Assembly: GCA_045654545.1 (NCBI GenBank)
Contig: JAZONO010000076.1
Location: 15,491-79,490 of the forward strand
Reading direction: 5' to 3'
Length of the DNA: 64,000 nt
Source of the DNA: SIG588 sp045654545
GTDB taxonomy: Bacteria; Bacillota; Clostridia; Oscillospirales; Acutalibacteraceae
Shown here: in pieces, positions 15,513 to 25,206 of the stretch
How the letters are laid out: every line of letters begins with the position of its first letter
How positions within the stretch are numbered: the first letter of the stretch is position 1
Translations under genes and position numbers: made by a program
The notes under the pieces: generated by a model
What the model was told of the DNA's origin: nothing
Seen by the model: only the letters and a program-made list of their open reading frames with translations
Databases searched by the model: none

Positions 15513-18500
15513 ATGTTACAACTTTGCCGGATTAAAAAGGAATATCCCGCCGGCAACGGGAAGGTGGAAGCGCTCAAAGGGATCAGCCTGCGCTTTCGCC
15601 GTTCGGAATTTGTTTCAATCCTTGGCCCTTCGGGTTGCGGTAAAACCACGATGCTCAACATCATCGGCGGTTTGGATGCGTATACCGAAGGGGATCTGAT
15701 CATCAACGGACGTTCCACCAAAGAGTTCCGTGACCGCGATTGGGACGCATATCGCAACCATTCCATCGGTTTTGTGTTCCAAAGTTATAACCTGATTCCG
15801 CATCAAACGGTGTTGCAAAACGTGGAGTTGGCACTCACCTTGTCGGGCGTGTCCAAAACGGAGCGCCGTGCCCGTGCCAAAAAGGCATTGGAAGATGTCG
15901 GATTGGGCGATCAACTCAAAAAACGCCCGAACGAGATGTCGGGCGGTCAGATGCAACGTGTGGCGATTGCCCGTGCACTGGTGAACGATCCCGACATCAT
16001 TTTGGCGGATGAGCCCACGGGTGCACTGGACACCGAAACCAGCGTGCAGGTTATGGAGATTTTGAAAGAGATCTCCAAGGATCGTTTGATCGTGATGGTG
16101 ACTCACAACCCCGAATTGGCGGAGCACTATTCTTCGCGTATTATTCGCATGTTGGATGGCGAGATTACCGACGATTCCGCACCGCTCACCGACGAGGAGG
16201 TTGCGGCGACCGAAGCCGCGTATGCGGCGATGCCCCCGAAAGCGAAAAAAGAGAAGAAGCCTTCCATGTCGTTTGCCACCTCCTTTATGCTGTCGCTCAA
16301 AAATCTCTTTACCAAGAAGGGGCGCACGACCTTGACAGCGTTTGCAGGCTCAATCGGCATTATCGGCATCGCGTTGATTTTGGCGGTGTCGCAGGGCACG
16401 ACGGCGTATATCGATTCGGTGCAAGAAAGCACCCTTTCGGCGTATCCCATCACGCTGGAAGCATCCACGGTGGAACTTTCGTCGCTGATTGAAGCGTTTA
16501 TGAATATTCAAGACGGCGAATCCGACCACCCCGACGACGCGGTGTACAAAAAAGCGGCGTTGCAGAACATGATCAATGCCTTGGGCTCGCTGGAAGCCAG
16601 ACAAAACGACTTGAAAGCGTTTAAGGAATACCTTGAAAAGGAACTCGCCAACCCCGACTCTTCGCTGAAAGAGGCGGTCAACGGTGTGCAATACGGGTAT
16701 GATCTGGATATGCTGATCTACACCAAAAACGTGGACGGCAAGATTTTGCGTGCCGATACCGAAGAGATCCTGACCGAACTGATCCTTAAATATATGGGCA
16801 TGGATATGTCTCAGATGTCGGCGATGGCGCAATCCTCGCCGATGGGAACAATGGGCACCATGTCGGTGGAACTGTGGCAGGAACTTTTGCCCGGTGAGAA
16901 CGGCGCCCCCGTGAACGATCTGTTGTACGAACAGTACGAGGCGGTGTATGGCGATTGGCCGAAGGCGTATAACGAGATCGTGTTGGTGGTGGACAAAAAC
17001 AACGAGCTGGACGACGTGACGTTGTATGCGCTGGGTCTTTTGCCCGAAGCGGATATGGAGGCGTTGATCAATGCCGGTTTGAACAGCACAACCGTGGAGA
17101 AAAAGGAAGGGCGCTGGACCTATGAAGAGATCGTCGGTCGTGAGTACAAAACCATTTTGAGCGCGGATTGCTATGAACTCAACGCCACCACGGGGTTGTA
17201 TGAAGATGCACGCAAAGACGAAAACAAACTGCGCCGCCTGTATGATAACGCGCTGTCCTTGAAGGTGACGGGCATCATCCGCCCGAAAGAGGATGCCGAC
17301 GTGGCGATGCTCACAGGCAGCATTGCGTACACCAACGGGTTGACCAAGTATATGATTGAAAAAGCGGTGGATTCGCCCGTGATCCAAGCGCAAAAGAATT
17401 CGCCTGACCGCGACGTGTTGACGGGTCTGCCCTTCAAACCCGATGCCGGCGCGATGAGCAACTATGACAAAGCTGTCGCCTTCTTGAACCATCTGGATAC
17501 CATGGAGCCCGGCGAGCAGGTGGCGATGTACATGAAGTTGGAAGCACTCAATTTCATGCAACAACGCTTGGCGGAAAAGACGATGGGCAAGACCCGTGCC
17601 GAAAAAGAAGCGATGGTGATCGCGTTCTTTGCCCAGCAAAGTGGCTATGCAGACGAAGATGCGGCGAAATATTTTGCTGCGCTTTCGGAAGAAGAATCGA
17701 ACGAATTGGTCACCCAACTGCTGATGGCGCAGATTTCCATGCAGGAATTGCCGCAAAAACAGCAGGAATTGATGGCGAAACCGATGGAAGAGTTGCTGGC
17801 GGCATTTGCGGTGTTCCGTGCCAATTTGCCGGACGTTCGTTCGGATGTGTTCCAATCGCAAGGCGATGAGGTCAAAGCCCCTGCGTATGCGCAACTGGCG
17901 GCATATTATGACAATTTGATGGAGTTTTCAGAAACCACCTATGAGGATAACCTGAAAGCAATGGGGGATCTAGATCTGGAATCGCCTGCCACTATCAACA
18001 TCTATGCCTCTTCGTTTGAAAACAAAGACATCATCGAAGCAGCGATCACGAAATACAACGATGGTGTGGAAGAGATCAAAAAGATCAAGTATACCGACTA
18101 TGTCGGGTTGATGATGTCCTCGGTGACCACCATCATCGATGCCATCACCTATGTGCTGATCGCCTTCGTCTCCATTTCGCTTATCGTGTCCTCCATCATG
18201 ATCGGTGTCATCACCTTGATCTCGGTGCAGGAACGCACCAAAGAAATTGGTATTCTCCGTGCGATCGGTGCATCCAAACGCGACGTGTCCAGTATGTTCA
18301 ACGCCGAAACCATCATTGTCGGCTTTGCGGCAGGTTTGCTTGGCGTGCTGGTGACCTATCTCTTGTGTATTCCCATCAATTTGATCCTCAATCACTTCAC
18401 GGGCATTGCTAATCTGCGTGCGTTCTTGCCCATTGGAGCGGCGATTATTCTGGTGGTGATCAGCGTGTTGCTGACGCTGGTGGCAGGTATCATTCCGTCG

Positions 18501-18548
18501 CGCAGTGCGGCGAAGAAAGATCCTGTTGTGGCATTGCGTACCGAATAA
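15513..18548 (+). CDS. Fused ABC ATPase-permease of the MacB/FtsX type
   Basis: A 1011-residue protein with the ATPase at the N-terminus (residues 1-230: Walker A GPSGCGKTTM, signature MSGGQMQR, Walker B IILADEPT, switch VTHN). A first helix lies near 275-295 (TTLTAFAGSIGIIGIALILAV). A very large extracellular region of about 560 residues follows, then three C-terminal helices with the FtsX motif ERTKEIGILRAIGASKRDV. This is the type VII (mechanotransmission) ABC layout, used for export or for envelope signalling, not import. No adaptor, TolC-like partner or two-component pair is next to it, so its substrate is open. ATG with GGAGGG. It is a single-gene unit with its own promoter and terminator. 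Confidence 0.9.
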   Translation: MLQLCRIKKEYPAGNGKVEALKGISLRFRRSEFVSILGPSGCGKTTMLNIIGGLDAYTEGDLIINGRSTKEFRDRDWDAYRNHSIGFVFQSYNLIPHQTVLQNVELALTLSGVSKTERRARAKKALEDVGLGDQLKKRPNEMSGGQMQRVAIARALVNDPDIILADEPTGALDTETSVQVMEILKEISKDRLIVMVTHNPELAEHYSSRIIRMLDGEITDDSAPLTDEEVAATEAAYAAMPPKAKKEKKPSMSFATSFMLSLKNLFTKKGRTTLTAFAGSIGIIGIALILAVSQGTTAYIDSVQESTLSAYPITLEASTVELSSLIEAFMNIQDGESDHPDDAVYKKAALQNMINALGSLEARQNDLKAFKEYLEKELANPDSSLKEAVNGVQYGYDLDMLIYTKNVDGKILRADTEEILTELILKYMGMDMSQMSAMAQSSPMGTMGTMSVELWQELLPGENGAPVNDLLYEQYEAVYGDWPKAYNEIVLVVDKNNELDDVTLYALGLLPEADMEALINAGLNSTTVEKKEGRWTYEEIVGREYKTILSADCYELNATTGLYEDARKDENKLRRLYDNALSLKVTGIIRPKEDADVAMLTGSIAYTNGLTKYMIEKAVDSPVIQAQKNSPDRDVLTGLPFKPDAGAMSNYDKAVAFLNHLDTMEPGEQVAMYMKLEALNFMQQRLAEKTMGKTRAEKEAMVIAFFAQQSGYADEDAAKYFAALSEEESNELVTQLLMAQISMQELPQKQQELMAKPMEELLAAFAVFRANLPDVRSDVFQSQGDEVKAPAYAQLAAYYDNLMEFSETTYEDNLKAMGDLDLESPATINIYASSFENKDIIEAAITKYNDGVEEIKKIKYTDYVGLMMSSVTTIIDAITYVLIAFVSISLIVSSIMIGVITLISVQERTKEIGILRAIGASKRDVSSMFNAETIIVGFAAGLLGVLVTYLLCIPINLILNHFTGIANLRAFLPIGAAIILVVISVLLTLVAGIIPSRSAAKKDPVVALRTE

Positions 18549-18559
18549 CATCGTATATG

Positions 18560-18586
18560 AAAAGGCATACCGTCGGTATGCCTTTT
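18560..18586 (+). terminator. Rho-independent terminator
   Basis: Stem AAAAGGCATACC / GGTATGCCTTTT with a three-base loop. Confidence 0.75.
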
Positions 18587-18645
18587 CGCCGTATGCGGAA
18601 TCGGTTTTACAATATGTAAAACCTGCTGAAAACCGCACCTTTCCC

Positions 18646-18674
18646 TTGACACGCCGTGCGAAAGGTTTTATGAT
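18646..18674 (+). promoter_or_regulatory. Promoter of the SDR-LamG operon
   Basis: Perfect TTGACA, 17-base spacer, TATGAT, 55 bases before the SDR start. Confidence 0.7.
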
Positions 18675-18728
18675 AGAATTAACTGAAAAAACGGGGGAGG
18701 ACCCATGATCCGTTTTAAGGAGTAACGT

Positions 18729-19529
18729 ATGAGTAAGTACACATTGATCACCGGCGCATCCGGCGGCATTGGATGGGAACTGGCACGGCAATTTGCCGCA
18801 GGCAATCATCCGCTCATTTTGGTGGCGCGCAGTGAAGCGCGCTTGCAGGAAAAGAAGGCGTTGTTGGAAGCGGAATACCACGTTCCTGTGGTGGTGATAC
18901 CGCAAGACCTCACCTTGCCTAATGCGGCGCAGGATCTGTTTGACCGCACCGCGGCGGCAGGCTTGTCGGTGGATATTTTGGTGAATAATGCAGGGTTCGG
19001 TGACTTTGTGTCCTTTATCGATGCGGACTGGGAACGGCAACGGGACATGGTGACGCTCAATGTCACTGTGCTGATGCAGTTAACCCACTGCTATGCCCGT
19101 GCCATGCGTGAAGAGGGCGGCGGCCGCATTTTGAACGTGGCGTCGCTCGCGGCAATGGCGGCAGGTCCGTATATGGCGACCTATTATGCCACCAAGGCGT
19201 TTGTGCTGTCTTTTTCGCAAGCGATGGCAGAGGAGCTGGCGGAATACGGCATTACCGTGACGGCACTGTGTCCCGGACCGACTGAAAGCAATTTCGAAAC
19301 GGCCGCGAATTTGAAAGGCGGCAATCTGTTCCGTGCTCTGCCGGTGGAAACCGCCGAAAAGGTGGCGCGCCGCGGTTACCGTGCCACCATGAAAGGGAAA
19401 GCCATTCAATTTTGCGGCATCACGGTGCATGCAATGAGTTTTGCTTCGCGTCTGTCGCCGCGTTGGCTCAACCGCAAAGCGACCAAACGTATCAACGGTG
19501 ATCCCCGAGAGAAAGGAGAGGGCGCATGA
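18729..19529 (+). CDS. Short-chain dehydrogenase/reductase
   Basis: A 266-residue Rossmann-fold oxidoreductase of the classical SDR type. The cofactor loop is TGASGGIGWELA, the NNAG element reads LVNNAGFGD, the catalytic Ser region is LNVASLAAMAAGPY, and the active Tyr and Lys are in YYATKAF. The C-terminal PGPTESNF is also typical. The pattern is that of the DltE/YqjQ-like group often annotated as acting on lipids or ketones; the substrate cannot be named. First gene of a three-gene overlapping operon with two exported proteins. ATG with AAGGAG. Confidence 0.9.
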   Translation: MSKYTLITGASGGIGWELARQFAAGNHPLILVARSEARLQEKKALLEAEYHVPVVVIPQDLTLPNAAQDLFDRTAAAGLSVDILVNNAGFGDFVSFIDADWERQRDMVTLNVTVLMQLTHCYARAMREEGGGRILNVASLAAMAAGPYMATYYATKAFVLSFSQAMAEELAEYGITVTALCPGPTESNFETAANLKGGNLFRALPVETAEKVARRGYRATMKGKAIQFCGITVHAMSFASRLSPRWLNRKATKRINGDPREKGEGA

Positions 19530-20518
19530 AACGTGTGTGGATATTCGCGCTCGTAATCTCGGTGTTCATCTCCGTTTTGACGTTACCTGCTTCGGCTATC
19601 GAGTGGTACTATTGGGAGGACGATTGTTTGTCTATTGTGAGCGAGCCGGGTGAATTTCTCGAGGATGGTATACAATATTATCGCGGAGACGAAGAGATCA
19701 CGGCGGACGATCTGCAGTGGGTGGATAACGGTGTGGACGGCAAGGCGCTGTATTTGCCGGGCGACGGCACCTTCTTGCGCTTGGATTATACCGTGGCACG
19801 CTTGTCGCAATTCACCTTTTCCGCGTGGGTTAACCGTCAAGGGGACGAAAGCGGTGAGCGCTTGTTCAGTGTGGCACGCAGCGATCAAAACTATTTGACT
19901 TTTTCGCCATATATGTACGATCCCACACTGTATCGCGAGGACGGATTTGTAAACGGTGTGTATCTGCGGTATCAGTACGGCGGTGCAAACGGCACGGATC
20001 TGGATTTGTTTAATCCTACCAACGAGCAAGTGAGTTATGCTTTGCCGAAAAACGAGTGGCATCACGTGGCGGTGACCGCCGACGGGCGCACGGCGCGTGT
20101 GTATATCGACGGTGTGCTGTGGCTGGAAGATCGCATGCTGAACACGGTGCATGAACTGCTGGCGTTTTCGCTGGATATCGGTACGGGCGAATGGGGCGAT
20201 CCCACTCTGCATGCGTTGCTCGACAATGTAGAAGTGTACCGTAAAGTGCTGAATATGGACGAGATCGCGGCGTTGGCACACGTGGAAGAAACCGCGCCGT
20301 ATCTTCCCACCGCACCTTCCACCACCACCACGACCACCACGACCACCGTTCCCGTTACCACTACGCAAAGCGAGCCGATTCGTCAAACGATGAGCGAAAC
20401 GTTGTGGGGCATTCCGCTGTGGGGTGTGTACACACTCGGCGGTATTCTCACGGCATATGTGGTGTTGACCGTGGTGCTGAACCTGCACGACCGTAAGAAG
20501 AAAGGCGGTGGTTCTTGA
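19526..20518 (+). CDS. Exported LamG-domain protein with membrane anchor
   Basis: A 330-residue surface protein. It has a signal peptide (residues 1-24, ending SAIEW). A concanavalin/LamG-like domain spans about residues 40-250, marked by GVDGKALYLPGDGTFLRLD, FTFSAWVNRQGDESGERLFS, NEWHHVAVTADGRTARVYID, and DNVEVYRKVLNMDEIAAL. A Thr-only linker follows (TTTTTTTTVPVTTTQ), then a helix near 290-315 and a short basic tail. The domain normally binds carbohydrate. It overlaps both neighbours by a few bases, so the three are translated together. It is likely a wall-spanning binding protein held by its C-terminal helix. Confidence 0.85.
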   Translation: MKRVWIFALVISVFISVLTLPASAIEWYYWEDDCLSIVSEPGEFLEDGIQYYRGDEEITADDLQWVDNGVDGKALYLPGDGTFLRLDYTVARLSQFTFSAWVNRQGDESGERLFSVARSDQNYLTFSPYMYDPTLYREDGFVNGVYLRYQYGGANGTDLDLFNPTNEQVSYALPKNEWHHVAVTADGRTARVYIDGVLWLEDRMLNTVHELLAFSLDIGTGEWGDPTLHALLDNVEVYRKVLNMDEIAALAHVEETAPYLPTAPSTTTTTTTTTVPVTTTQSEPIRQTMSETLWGIPLWGVYTLGGILTAYVVLTVVLNLHDRKKKGGGS

Positions 20519-21189
20519 TGCAAAAGACACTGATGTGGATTCTTCTGTTATCGACCCTGCTGTGTGCGGTCGGAGGTGTGTCTGTCGGGGCAATGGGGAA
20601 AGAGACCGCATACGTGTTTTCACTGGACGAAGAAGGCTATTTGATGGAGCAGACCGAAGGGGAACTTGCCTTTTGGGAAGCCCCCGCCGTGTTGACGGGA
20701 CAATCGGTCACCGGCGGTGTGCTTACGTTGAAAAACGAAGCGGATCGCGCGGTGAATTTCACCCTGACGTCGGTGTCTTTGCCGTATGACAACGAAGAAG
20801 CACTCGCGTATTTGGACGCGGTCACCCTTGTGATTACGCAGGGCGACCGTGAGATCTATCGCGCACCGTTCACCCACATTATGGATGCCGATCGTGCCCC
20901 CATTGTGTTTTCGGGAGTGCAACCGGGTGAAAGCCGCGAGTTGCATTTGTCCATCGCGTGCGATTTTACCTACAGCGGCTCGGTGCCGTCCTACGAATCC
21001 CTTGTGTGGACGTTTGAATCGTCGGTGGAACCGCTTGTCACACAACCCAGCAGTGCGCCGATCCAACCGGTTCCTGCAACCGACTGGACAATGATCGCCA
21101 AAATTACCGCCATGGCGTTTGGCGTGTTGGTGCTCACCTGCGTGCTGGTTGCCGTGGTACGGTTGATCCGCAAAAAGATAAAACGGTAA
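20518..21189 (+). CDS. Exported single-pass membrane protein, LamG-protein partner
   Basis: A 223-residue protein without a recognised family. Residues 1-25 are a signal peptide. The outer part (25-180) looks like an all-beta domain: GVLTLKNEADRAVNFTLTSV, then GVQPGESRELHLSIACDFTY, the pattern of an immunoglobulin-like or DUF11-like fold that measures added strands. A Pro/Gln-rich linker and one helix (ITAMAFGVLVLTCVLVAVVRLI) with a basic tail follow. The architecture mirrors its LamG neighbour, and the start codon overlaps the neighbour's stop (TGATG). A complex of the two is a reasonable guess. Confidence 0.75.
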   Translation: MQKTLMWILLLSTLLCAVGGVSVGAMGKETAYVFSLDEEGYLMEQTEGELAFWEAPAVLTGQSVTGGVLTLKNEADRAVNFTLTSVSLPYDNEEALAYLDAVTLVITQGDREIYRAPFTHIMDADRAPIVFSGVQPGESRELHLSIACDFTYSGSVPSYESLVWTFESSVEPLVTQPSSAPIQPVPATDWTMIAKITAMAFGVLVLTCVLVAVVRLIRKKIKR

Positions 21190-21194
21190 AAATA

Positions 21195-21228
21195 AAACGC
21201 GGTCGGTGTCAAAACACCGACCGCGTTT
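21195..21228. terminator. Terminator between convergent units
   Basis: A 15-bp stem (AAACGCGGTCGGTGT / ACACCGACCGCGTTT) with a four-base loop. It can serve both the LamG operon and the converging GDPD gene. Confidence 0.85.
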
Positions 21229-21229
21229 G

Positions 21230-22033
21230 TTATTGCGGAGTGAATCCTTCAAATATAAATCCTACAAAATCCTTGCGATGCTCGTCGATCTCCTTTTGCG
21301 AATGGATAGTCCACGCGATGGGGAGGGCACCCAAGCAGGTGCACAAACAGCGGCAGGGATGCCACGCACCGTAATGCCCATAGGACACAAAATCGGGGCG
21401 TGCAATCACGTTGGTCAACAGACAACCCACCAATTTATGCTTGAACGATTCGTTCAAAAACGGTTCTGCCAACTGTCCGCGGCACACCTGCGGACGGTTC
21501 TTTTTGTACCAACGCAGTACCTGCGGATAGAAGGATTGAATGATGTATTCTCCCGTATACTGTGCCAAGATCGCTTCGGCCGCCTCGCACAGGGCAGCGG
21601 TGTTGCCGTTGTGCATTTTGAATTCGATCAATAGCGGCACACGTCCGTCCACCAACGCCAGCATTTCGCGCAGGGTGGGGATGTGTTCTTCGCTGTTTTT
21701 TAAGCAAAGCGATTTCAATGTGTCCAACGTCTGATCTTCCACGTGGGCATCCACACCGCACATACGGGTGAGGGTATCGTCGTGAAACACAACCACTTCG
21801 CCGTCGGCGGTGAGGTGAAGATCGCATTCAATGATATACCCGTCCTCGGCCGCCGCCCGAAAGGCAGGAAGCGAGTTTTCGGGGCGATCGGCATTGTGCA
21901 ATCCGCGATGCGCCACAAACGCACCGCGCAGGGTGTCCCGATGTGGATGGCGGCGCGTGGCAGGGAAGAGCAGGAAAAGAAACACCAACGCGAGGAACAA
22001 CAGTGTTCCGAGAATCGAAAAAATCCAAGCCAT
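21230..22033 (-). CDS. Glycerophosphodiester phosphodiesterase
   Basis: A 267-residue GDPD-family TIM-barrel enzyme with an N-terminal membrane helix (FSILGTLLFLALVFLFLLF). It hydrolyses glycerophosphodiesters to glycerol-3-phosphate and an alcohol. The catalytic residues are visible: AHRGLHNADRPENSLPAF (His, Arg, Glu, Asn), ECDLHLTADGEVVVFHDDTLTRM (Glu, Asp, His) and LLIEFK. The active site should face outside or the membrane surface. It sits three bases after the MFS gene, as the second gene of a two-gene operon. Confidence 0.92.
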   Translation of the reverse strand: MAWIFSILGTLLFLALVFLFLLFPATRRHPHRDTLRGAFVAHRGLHNADRPENSLPAFRAAAEDGYIIECDLHLTADGEVVVFHDDTLTRMCGVDAHVEDQTLDTLKSLCLKNSEEHIPTLREMLALVDGRVPLLIEFKMHNGNTAALCEAAEAILAQYTGEYIIQSFYPQVLRWYKKNRPQVCRGQLAEPFLNESFKHKLVGCLLTNVIARPDFVSYGHYGAWHPCRCLCTCLGALPIAWTIHSQKEIDEHRKDFVGFIFEGFTPQ

Positions 22034-22036
22034 TGT

Positions 22037-23344
22037 TTACTCCTCTACGTCAAAACTTTCCAGTACCGACGTTGTCTTTTGCGGTTTCACGTCGCCGTGC
22101 TTCACCAGCGACATGGTGAGGAATGCCAAGGCGGAAAACACCACGGCATAGGGGAACAAAATCTTGTATCCCCACGGCAGGGTATCGATCAACAGACCGG
22201 ACAAAAGCGGCGTGACAATCTGTGCCGCCATCGAGAAGGTGTAGTAATATCCCGTGTATTTCCCCACGTCTGCACCGCTGCTCATTTCCACCACCATGGG
22301 GAAGGAGTTGACGTTGATGGATGCCCAACCGATACCCACTAAAGCGAACAGAAGGTAGATAACGGGGGTGGGTTTGGTAATGAAGAAGGCGGCGGCATAA
22401 CACACCGTCATCAACGCCACACCGAGCAACACCGCTTTTTTGCGCCCGATCGCGCTCGAAAGAAATCCAAGCGGCACAAAGGCGGCGATTGCGGCCACCG
22501 TGGCGATCAAGAGATAGTTCGAAGACATACTGAGATCCGCGCCCAGCACGTTCATGCAGTAACGGGAGAATGCGGTGGTGACCGCATTGTAGGCGGCATA
22601 CCACAAGAACACCGACAACAGAATGAGGATCAAACTGACCATCACGGGACGGGGTAGTTTCTTACCTTTTTTGGTGTGTTCGAATTCCTCTTCGTCATCG
22701 CGGATGTTCGCTTCGGCTACCACACGGTTTTCCTTCACGGTGAACACCATCACCAGCACCGTCACAAGCATAAAAGCGGCAATCACAAAGAAGATGGGCA
22801 TGAACGATTGGTCGTCCCGATAGACTTTTCCGCCGTCTGCCGCCGTTTCGCTCTTCAAAAGGAACATCATCATCACGGTGGCGAAAATGCCGCCGATGTA
22901 TCCCACCAGGTTGATGATGGCATTCGCCTTACTGCGCAACGGCTTTTCGGTCACGTCGGGCATATATGCCACGGCAGGGGTGCGATAGGTGGCCATGGTC
23001 ACGAGCAAGGCAATCAACGTCACGGTGAAGCCGAGGAAGTGCTTCATCTGCACAAAGAATGCCATAACCACCATCAAAGCCACCGCCAACAGCGTGCCAA
23101 ACAGGATATACGGCGTGCGTTTGCCCAGTCGTGTACGGGTGCGGTCGGACAGCATGCCGAACAACGGCAACATAAAGATCGCCAGCACGTTGTCAATCGA
23201 CATGATGGCGTTGGCCTCAAAGGTTTTCAAACCAAAGGTGTTTTCCAACAAAAAGGGGATAACTTGATCGTAGAACTGCCAAAATGCCAAAATGGACATA
23301 AAGGCCAGACCAATCAGCACGGTGCGTTTATAATTCAGTTTCAT
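22037..23344 (-). CDS. MFS transporter, SLC45/sugar-cation-like
   Basis: A 435-residue transporter with about twelve hydrophobic helices. The N-terminal FYDQVIPFLLENTFGLKTFEANAIMSIDNVLA and the motif GMLSDRTRTRLGKRTPYILFG (MFS loop 2-3, with the R-x-G-R-R/K-x-P signature) match the SLC45-like group found in gut Clostridia. The second half has PLGFLSSAIGRKKAVLLGV. The substrate is unknown; glycosides or sugars are likely from the family. ATG with AGGAGGG. It shares a transcript with the GDPD gene. Confidence 0.85.
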   Translation of the reverse strand: MKLNYKRTVLIGLAFMSILAFWQFYDQVIPFLLENTFGLKTFEANAIMSIDNVLAIFMLPLFGMLSDRTRTRLGKRTPYILFGTLLAVALMVVMAFFVQMKHFLGFTVTLIALLVTMATYRTPAVAYMPDVTEKPLRSKANAIINLVGYIGGIFATVMMMFLLKSETAADGGKVYRDDQSFMPIFFVIAAFMLVTVLVMVFTVKENRVVAEANIRDDEEEFEHTKKGKKLPRPVMVSLILILLSVFLWYAAYNAVTTAFSRYCMNVLGADLSMSSNYLLIATVAAIAAFVPLGFLSSAIGRKKAVLLGVALMTVCYAAAFFITKPTPVIYLLFALVGIGWASINVNSFPMVVEMSSGADVGKYTGYYYTFSMAAQIVTPLLSGLLIDTLPWGYKILFPYAVVFSALAFLTMSLVKHGDVKPQKTTSVLESFDVEE

Positions 23345-23354
23345 ACAAACCCTC

Positions 23355-25178
23355 CTAATTGTTTTCGAGGTAGACTTTTAAGGCTTCTGCCGATGTAATG
23401 GACATCCCCTTTACAGCCGCCAATTCCTCCACCGAAGCCGCACGAATGGCGCGCAACGAACCGAAATGGCGAAGCAGAGCACGGGCACGCGTTTCGCCAA
23501 TGCCGTCCGCCCGCGTCAACACCGTGCCGATGCTGTTCTGTTTGCGCTTTTGGCGGTGATAGGAGATGGCAAAGCGGTGCACTTCTTCTTGGATGGAAGA
23601 GAGCAGGGTAAAGGCGGTGCGCTTGGAACGGATGGCAATCTCGCCACCGTCGGCGGCGATGGCACGGGTGCGGTGGGAATCGTCCTTCACCAACCCGTAC
23701 ACGGGAATCTGCAAACCAAAGCTATCCACCACCGGGCGGCAAACCGCCACGTGACCTGCGCCACCGTCCAGTAAGATTAGGTCCGGCTTTCTGCCGAAAC
23801 CTACCCCTTCATCCTTGTGGACACTATATTCCGTAAGGCGGCGGTGCAACACCTCTTGCATCGCGGCATAGTCGTCGCCGCCCATCGCCTCTTTCACCGA
23901 AAAACGGCGATACGCCGATTTCAGCGGACGTCCGTTTTCAAACACCACCATACCGGCCACGGGATCTTGTCCCGCGGTGTGGGAAATGTCGTAACATTCG
24001 ATGTATTGCGGCGGTTGGGGCAATCCCAACAGACGCGCCAATTCGTCCAACGCGGCGGTATCGCGCCCGGCCATCCCTGCCTGCTGTGCAATGCGCTCGG
24101 CGGCGTTGTGACGGCACATCTCCACCAGTTGTGCTTGCTCACCCTTTTGTGGCAACACCAGCAACACACGGCGTTTGGCGAGACCGCTCAACCACTCGCT
24201 CAACAAGTCGGTATCCTCGCACTCGCCGTCCAACGTGATCTGAGCCGGCGGCTTTCGCATGGTGTAATATTGCTTCAAAAACGCCGAACGGGCGGCGATG
24301 GCATCCTCAATCTCATCCAACAGAAAGTGCTCGCGGTCATACAAACTGCCGCCTGCAAAACGAAACACCTCAAAACAAGCGGCACCGCTGCCTTGCGCCA
24401 AGGCAATCACGTCTTGCTCTTTCACGTGGGACATCACCACTTTTTGCCGCTCATTCATCCGTTTAATAGCGGCGATGCGGTCGCGCAGTTTGGCGGCTTT
24501 CTCAAATTGCAGTTGTTCGGCCGCTTCCTGCATGGCACATTCCAGATCCTTCAAGGTATCGGCACTGCCTTTTTGCAAAAACTGCAGCGCTCCTTCCACA
24601 CGTTCGGCATAGGCATCTTCCGTCACCTTGCCGGTGCAGGGCGCACAGCATTGCCCGATGTGATGGTTCAAACACGGACGGGGCTGTGCCTTTTTGCCGT
24701 ATGCCAAGGGGAGTTTGCAGGTGGAAAGCCCATACACTTTACACGCCTCGTCCACCGCTTGGCGCACCGCATAGGAACTGACATACGGGCCGATGTAACG
24801 CGCACCGTCATCCTCTTTTTGCAACACGGCGGCAATACGTGAAAACGGGGGCGGTGAGATACGGATATACGAGTATCCTTTATCGTCTTTCAGCAGAATG
24901 TTGTATTTCGGGGTGTACTGTTTGATCAAAGAACATTCCAATACCAACGCTTCAAATTCGCTGTCTGCCAAAATGTAATCGAAATCGTCCACCAGACTGA
25001 CCATGCGCCGCACTTTGGGAGGGTGGTTGGTGTCCGAGCCGAAATATTGGCTGACACGGTTTTTCAGCGCCTTGGCCTTGCCCACATAGATGATGTGACC
25101 GCGTGCATCTTTCATCAGATACACACCGGGGCGCAAGGGGAGTGCCATGGCTTTTTTGCGCAACGCCGCTTTCTCCAC
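23355..25178 (-). CDS. uvrC: Excinuclease ABC subunit C
   Basis: A 607-residue nucleotide-excision-repair nuclease that makes both incisions around a lesion in the UvrB-DNA complex. The GIY-YIG domain is at the start (RPGVYLMKDARGHIIYVGKAKALKNRVSQYF). The UVR domain for UvrB contact is near 200-235. The central cysteine-rich insert (CLNHHIGQCCAPCTGKV) is present. The RNase-H-like 5' nuclease has ECYDISHTAGQDPVAGMVVFENG and LILLDGGAGHV, and helix-hairpin-helix motifs close the protein. The start is GTG with AAGGAGG eight bases upstream. uvrA and uvrB are not in the window. Confidence 0.96.
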   Translation of the reverse strand: MEKAALRKKAMALPLRPGVYLMKDARGHIIYVGKAKALKNRVSQYFGSDTNHPPKVRRMVSLVDDFDYILADSEFEALVLECSLIKQYTPKYNILLKDDKGYSYIRISPPPFSRIAAVLQKEDDGARYIGPYVSSYAVRQAVDEACKVYGLSTCKLPLAYGKKAQPRPCLNHHIGQCCAPCTGKVTEDAYAERVEGALQFLQKGSADTLKDLECAMQEAAEQLQFEKAAKLRDRIAAIKRMNERQKVVMSHVKEQDVIALAQGSGAACFEVFRFAGGSLYDREHFLLDEIEDAIAARSAFLKQYYTMRKPPAQITLDGECEDTDLLSEWLSGLAKRRVLLVLPQKGEQAQLVEMCRHNAAERIAQQAGMAGRDTAALDELARLLGLPQPPQYIECYDISHTAGQDPVAGMVVFENGRPLKSAYRRFSVKEAMGGDDYAAMQEVLHRRLTEYSVHKDEGVGFGRKPDLILLDGGAGHVAVCRPVVDSFGLQIPVYGLVKDDSHRTRAIAADGGEIAIRSKRTAFTLLSSIQEEVHRFAISYHRQKRKQNSIGTVLTRADGIGETRARALLRHFGSLRAIRAASVEELAAVKGMSITSAEALKVYLENN

Positions 25179-25206
25179 GGCACATTCCTCCTTAGGGGAT
25201 TACACA

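Noticed and set aside
16350..17894. A 514-codon open frame antisense to the fused ABC gene
   Set aside because: No ribosome site and no family likeness; the sense frame is a clear ABC protein. Long antisense frames arise from its codon bias.
20320..20350. Run of ACC/ACG codons in the LamG gene as a microsatellite
   Set aside because: It is the Thr linker of the protein, with mixed codons; similar linkers occur in other exported proteins here.
23817..24842. Long plus-strand frame inside uvrC
   Set aside because: uvrC on the minus strand has all domains; the opposite frame lacks a ribosome site and a family.
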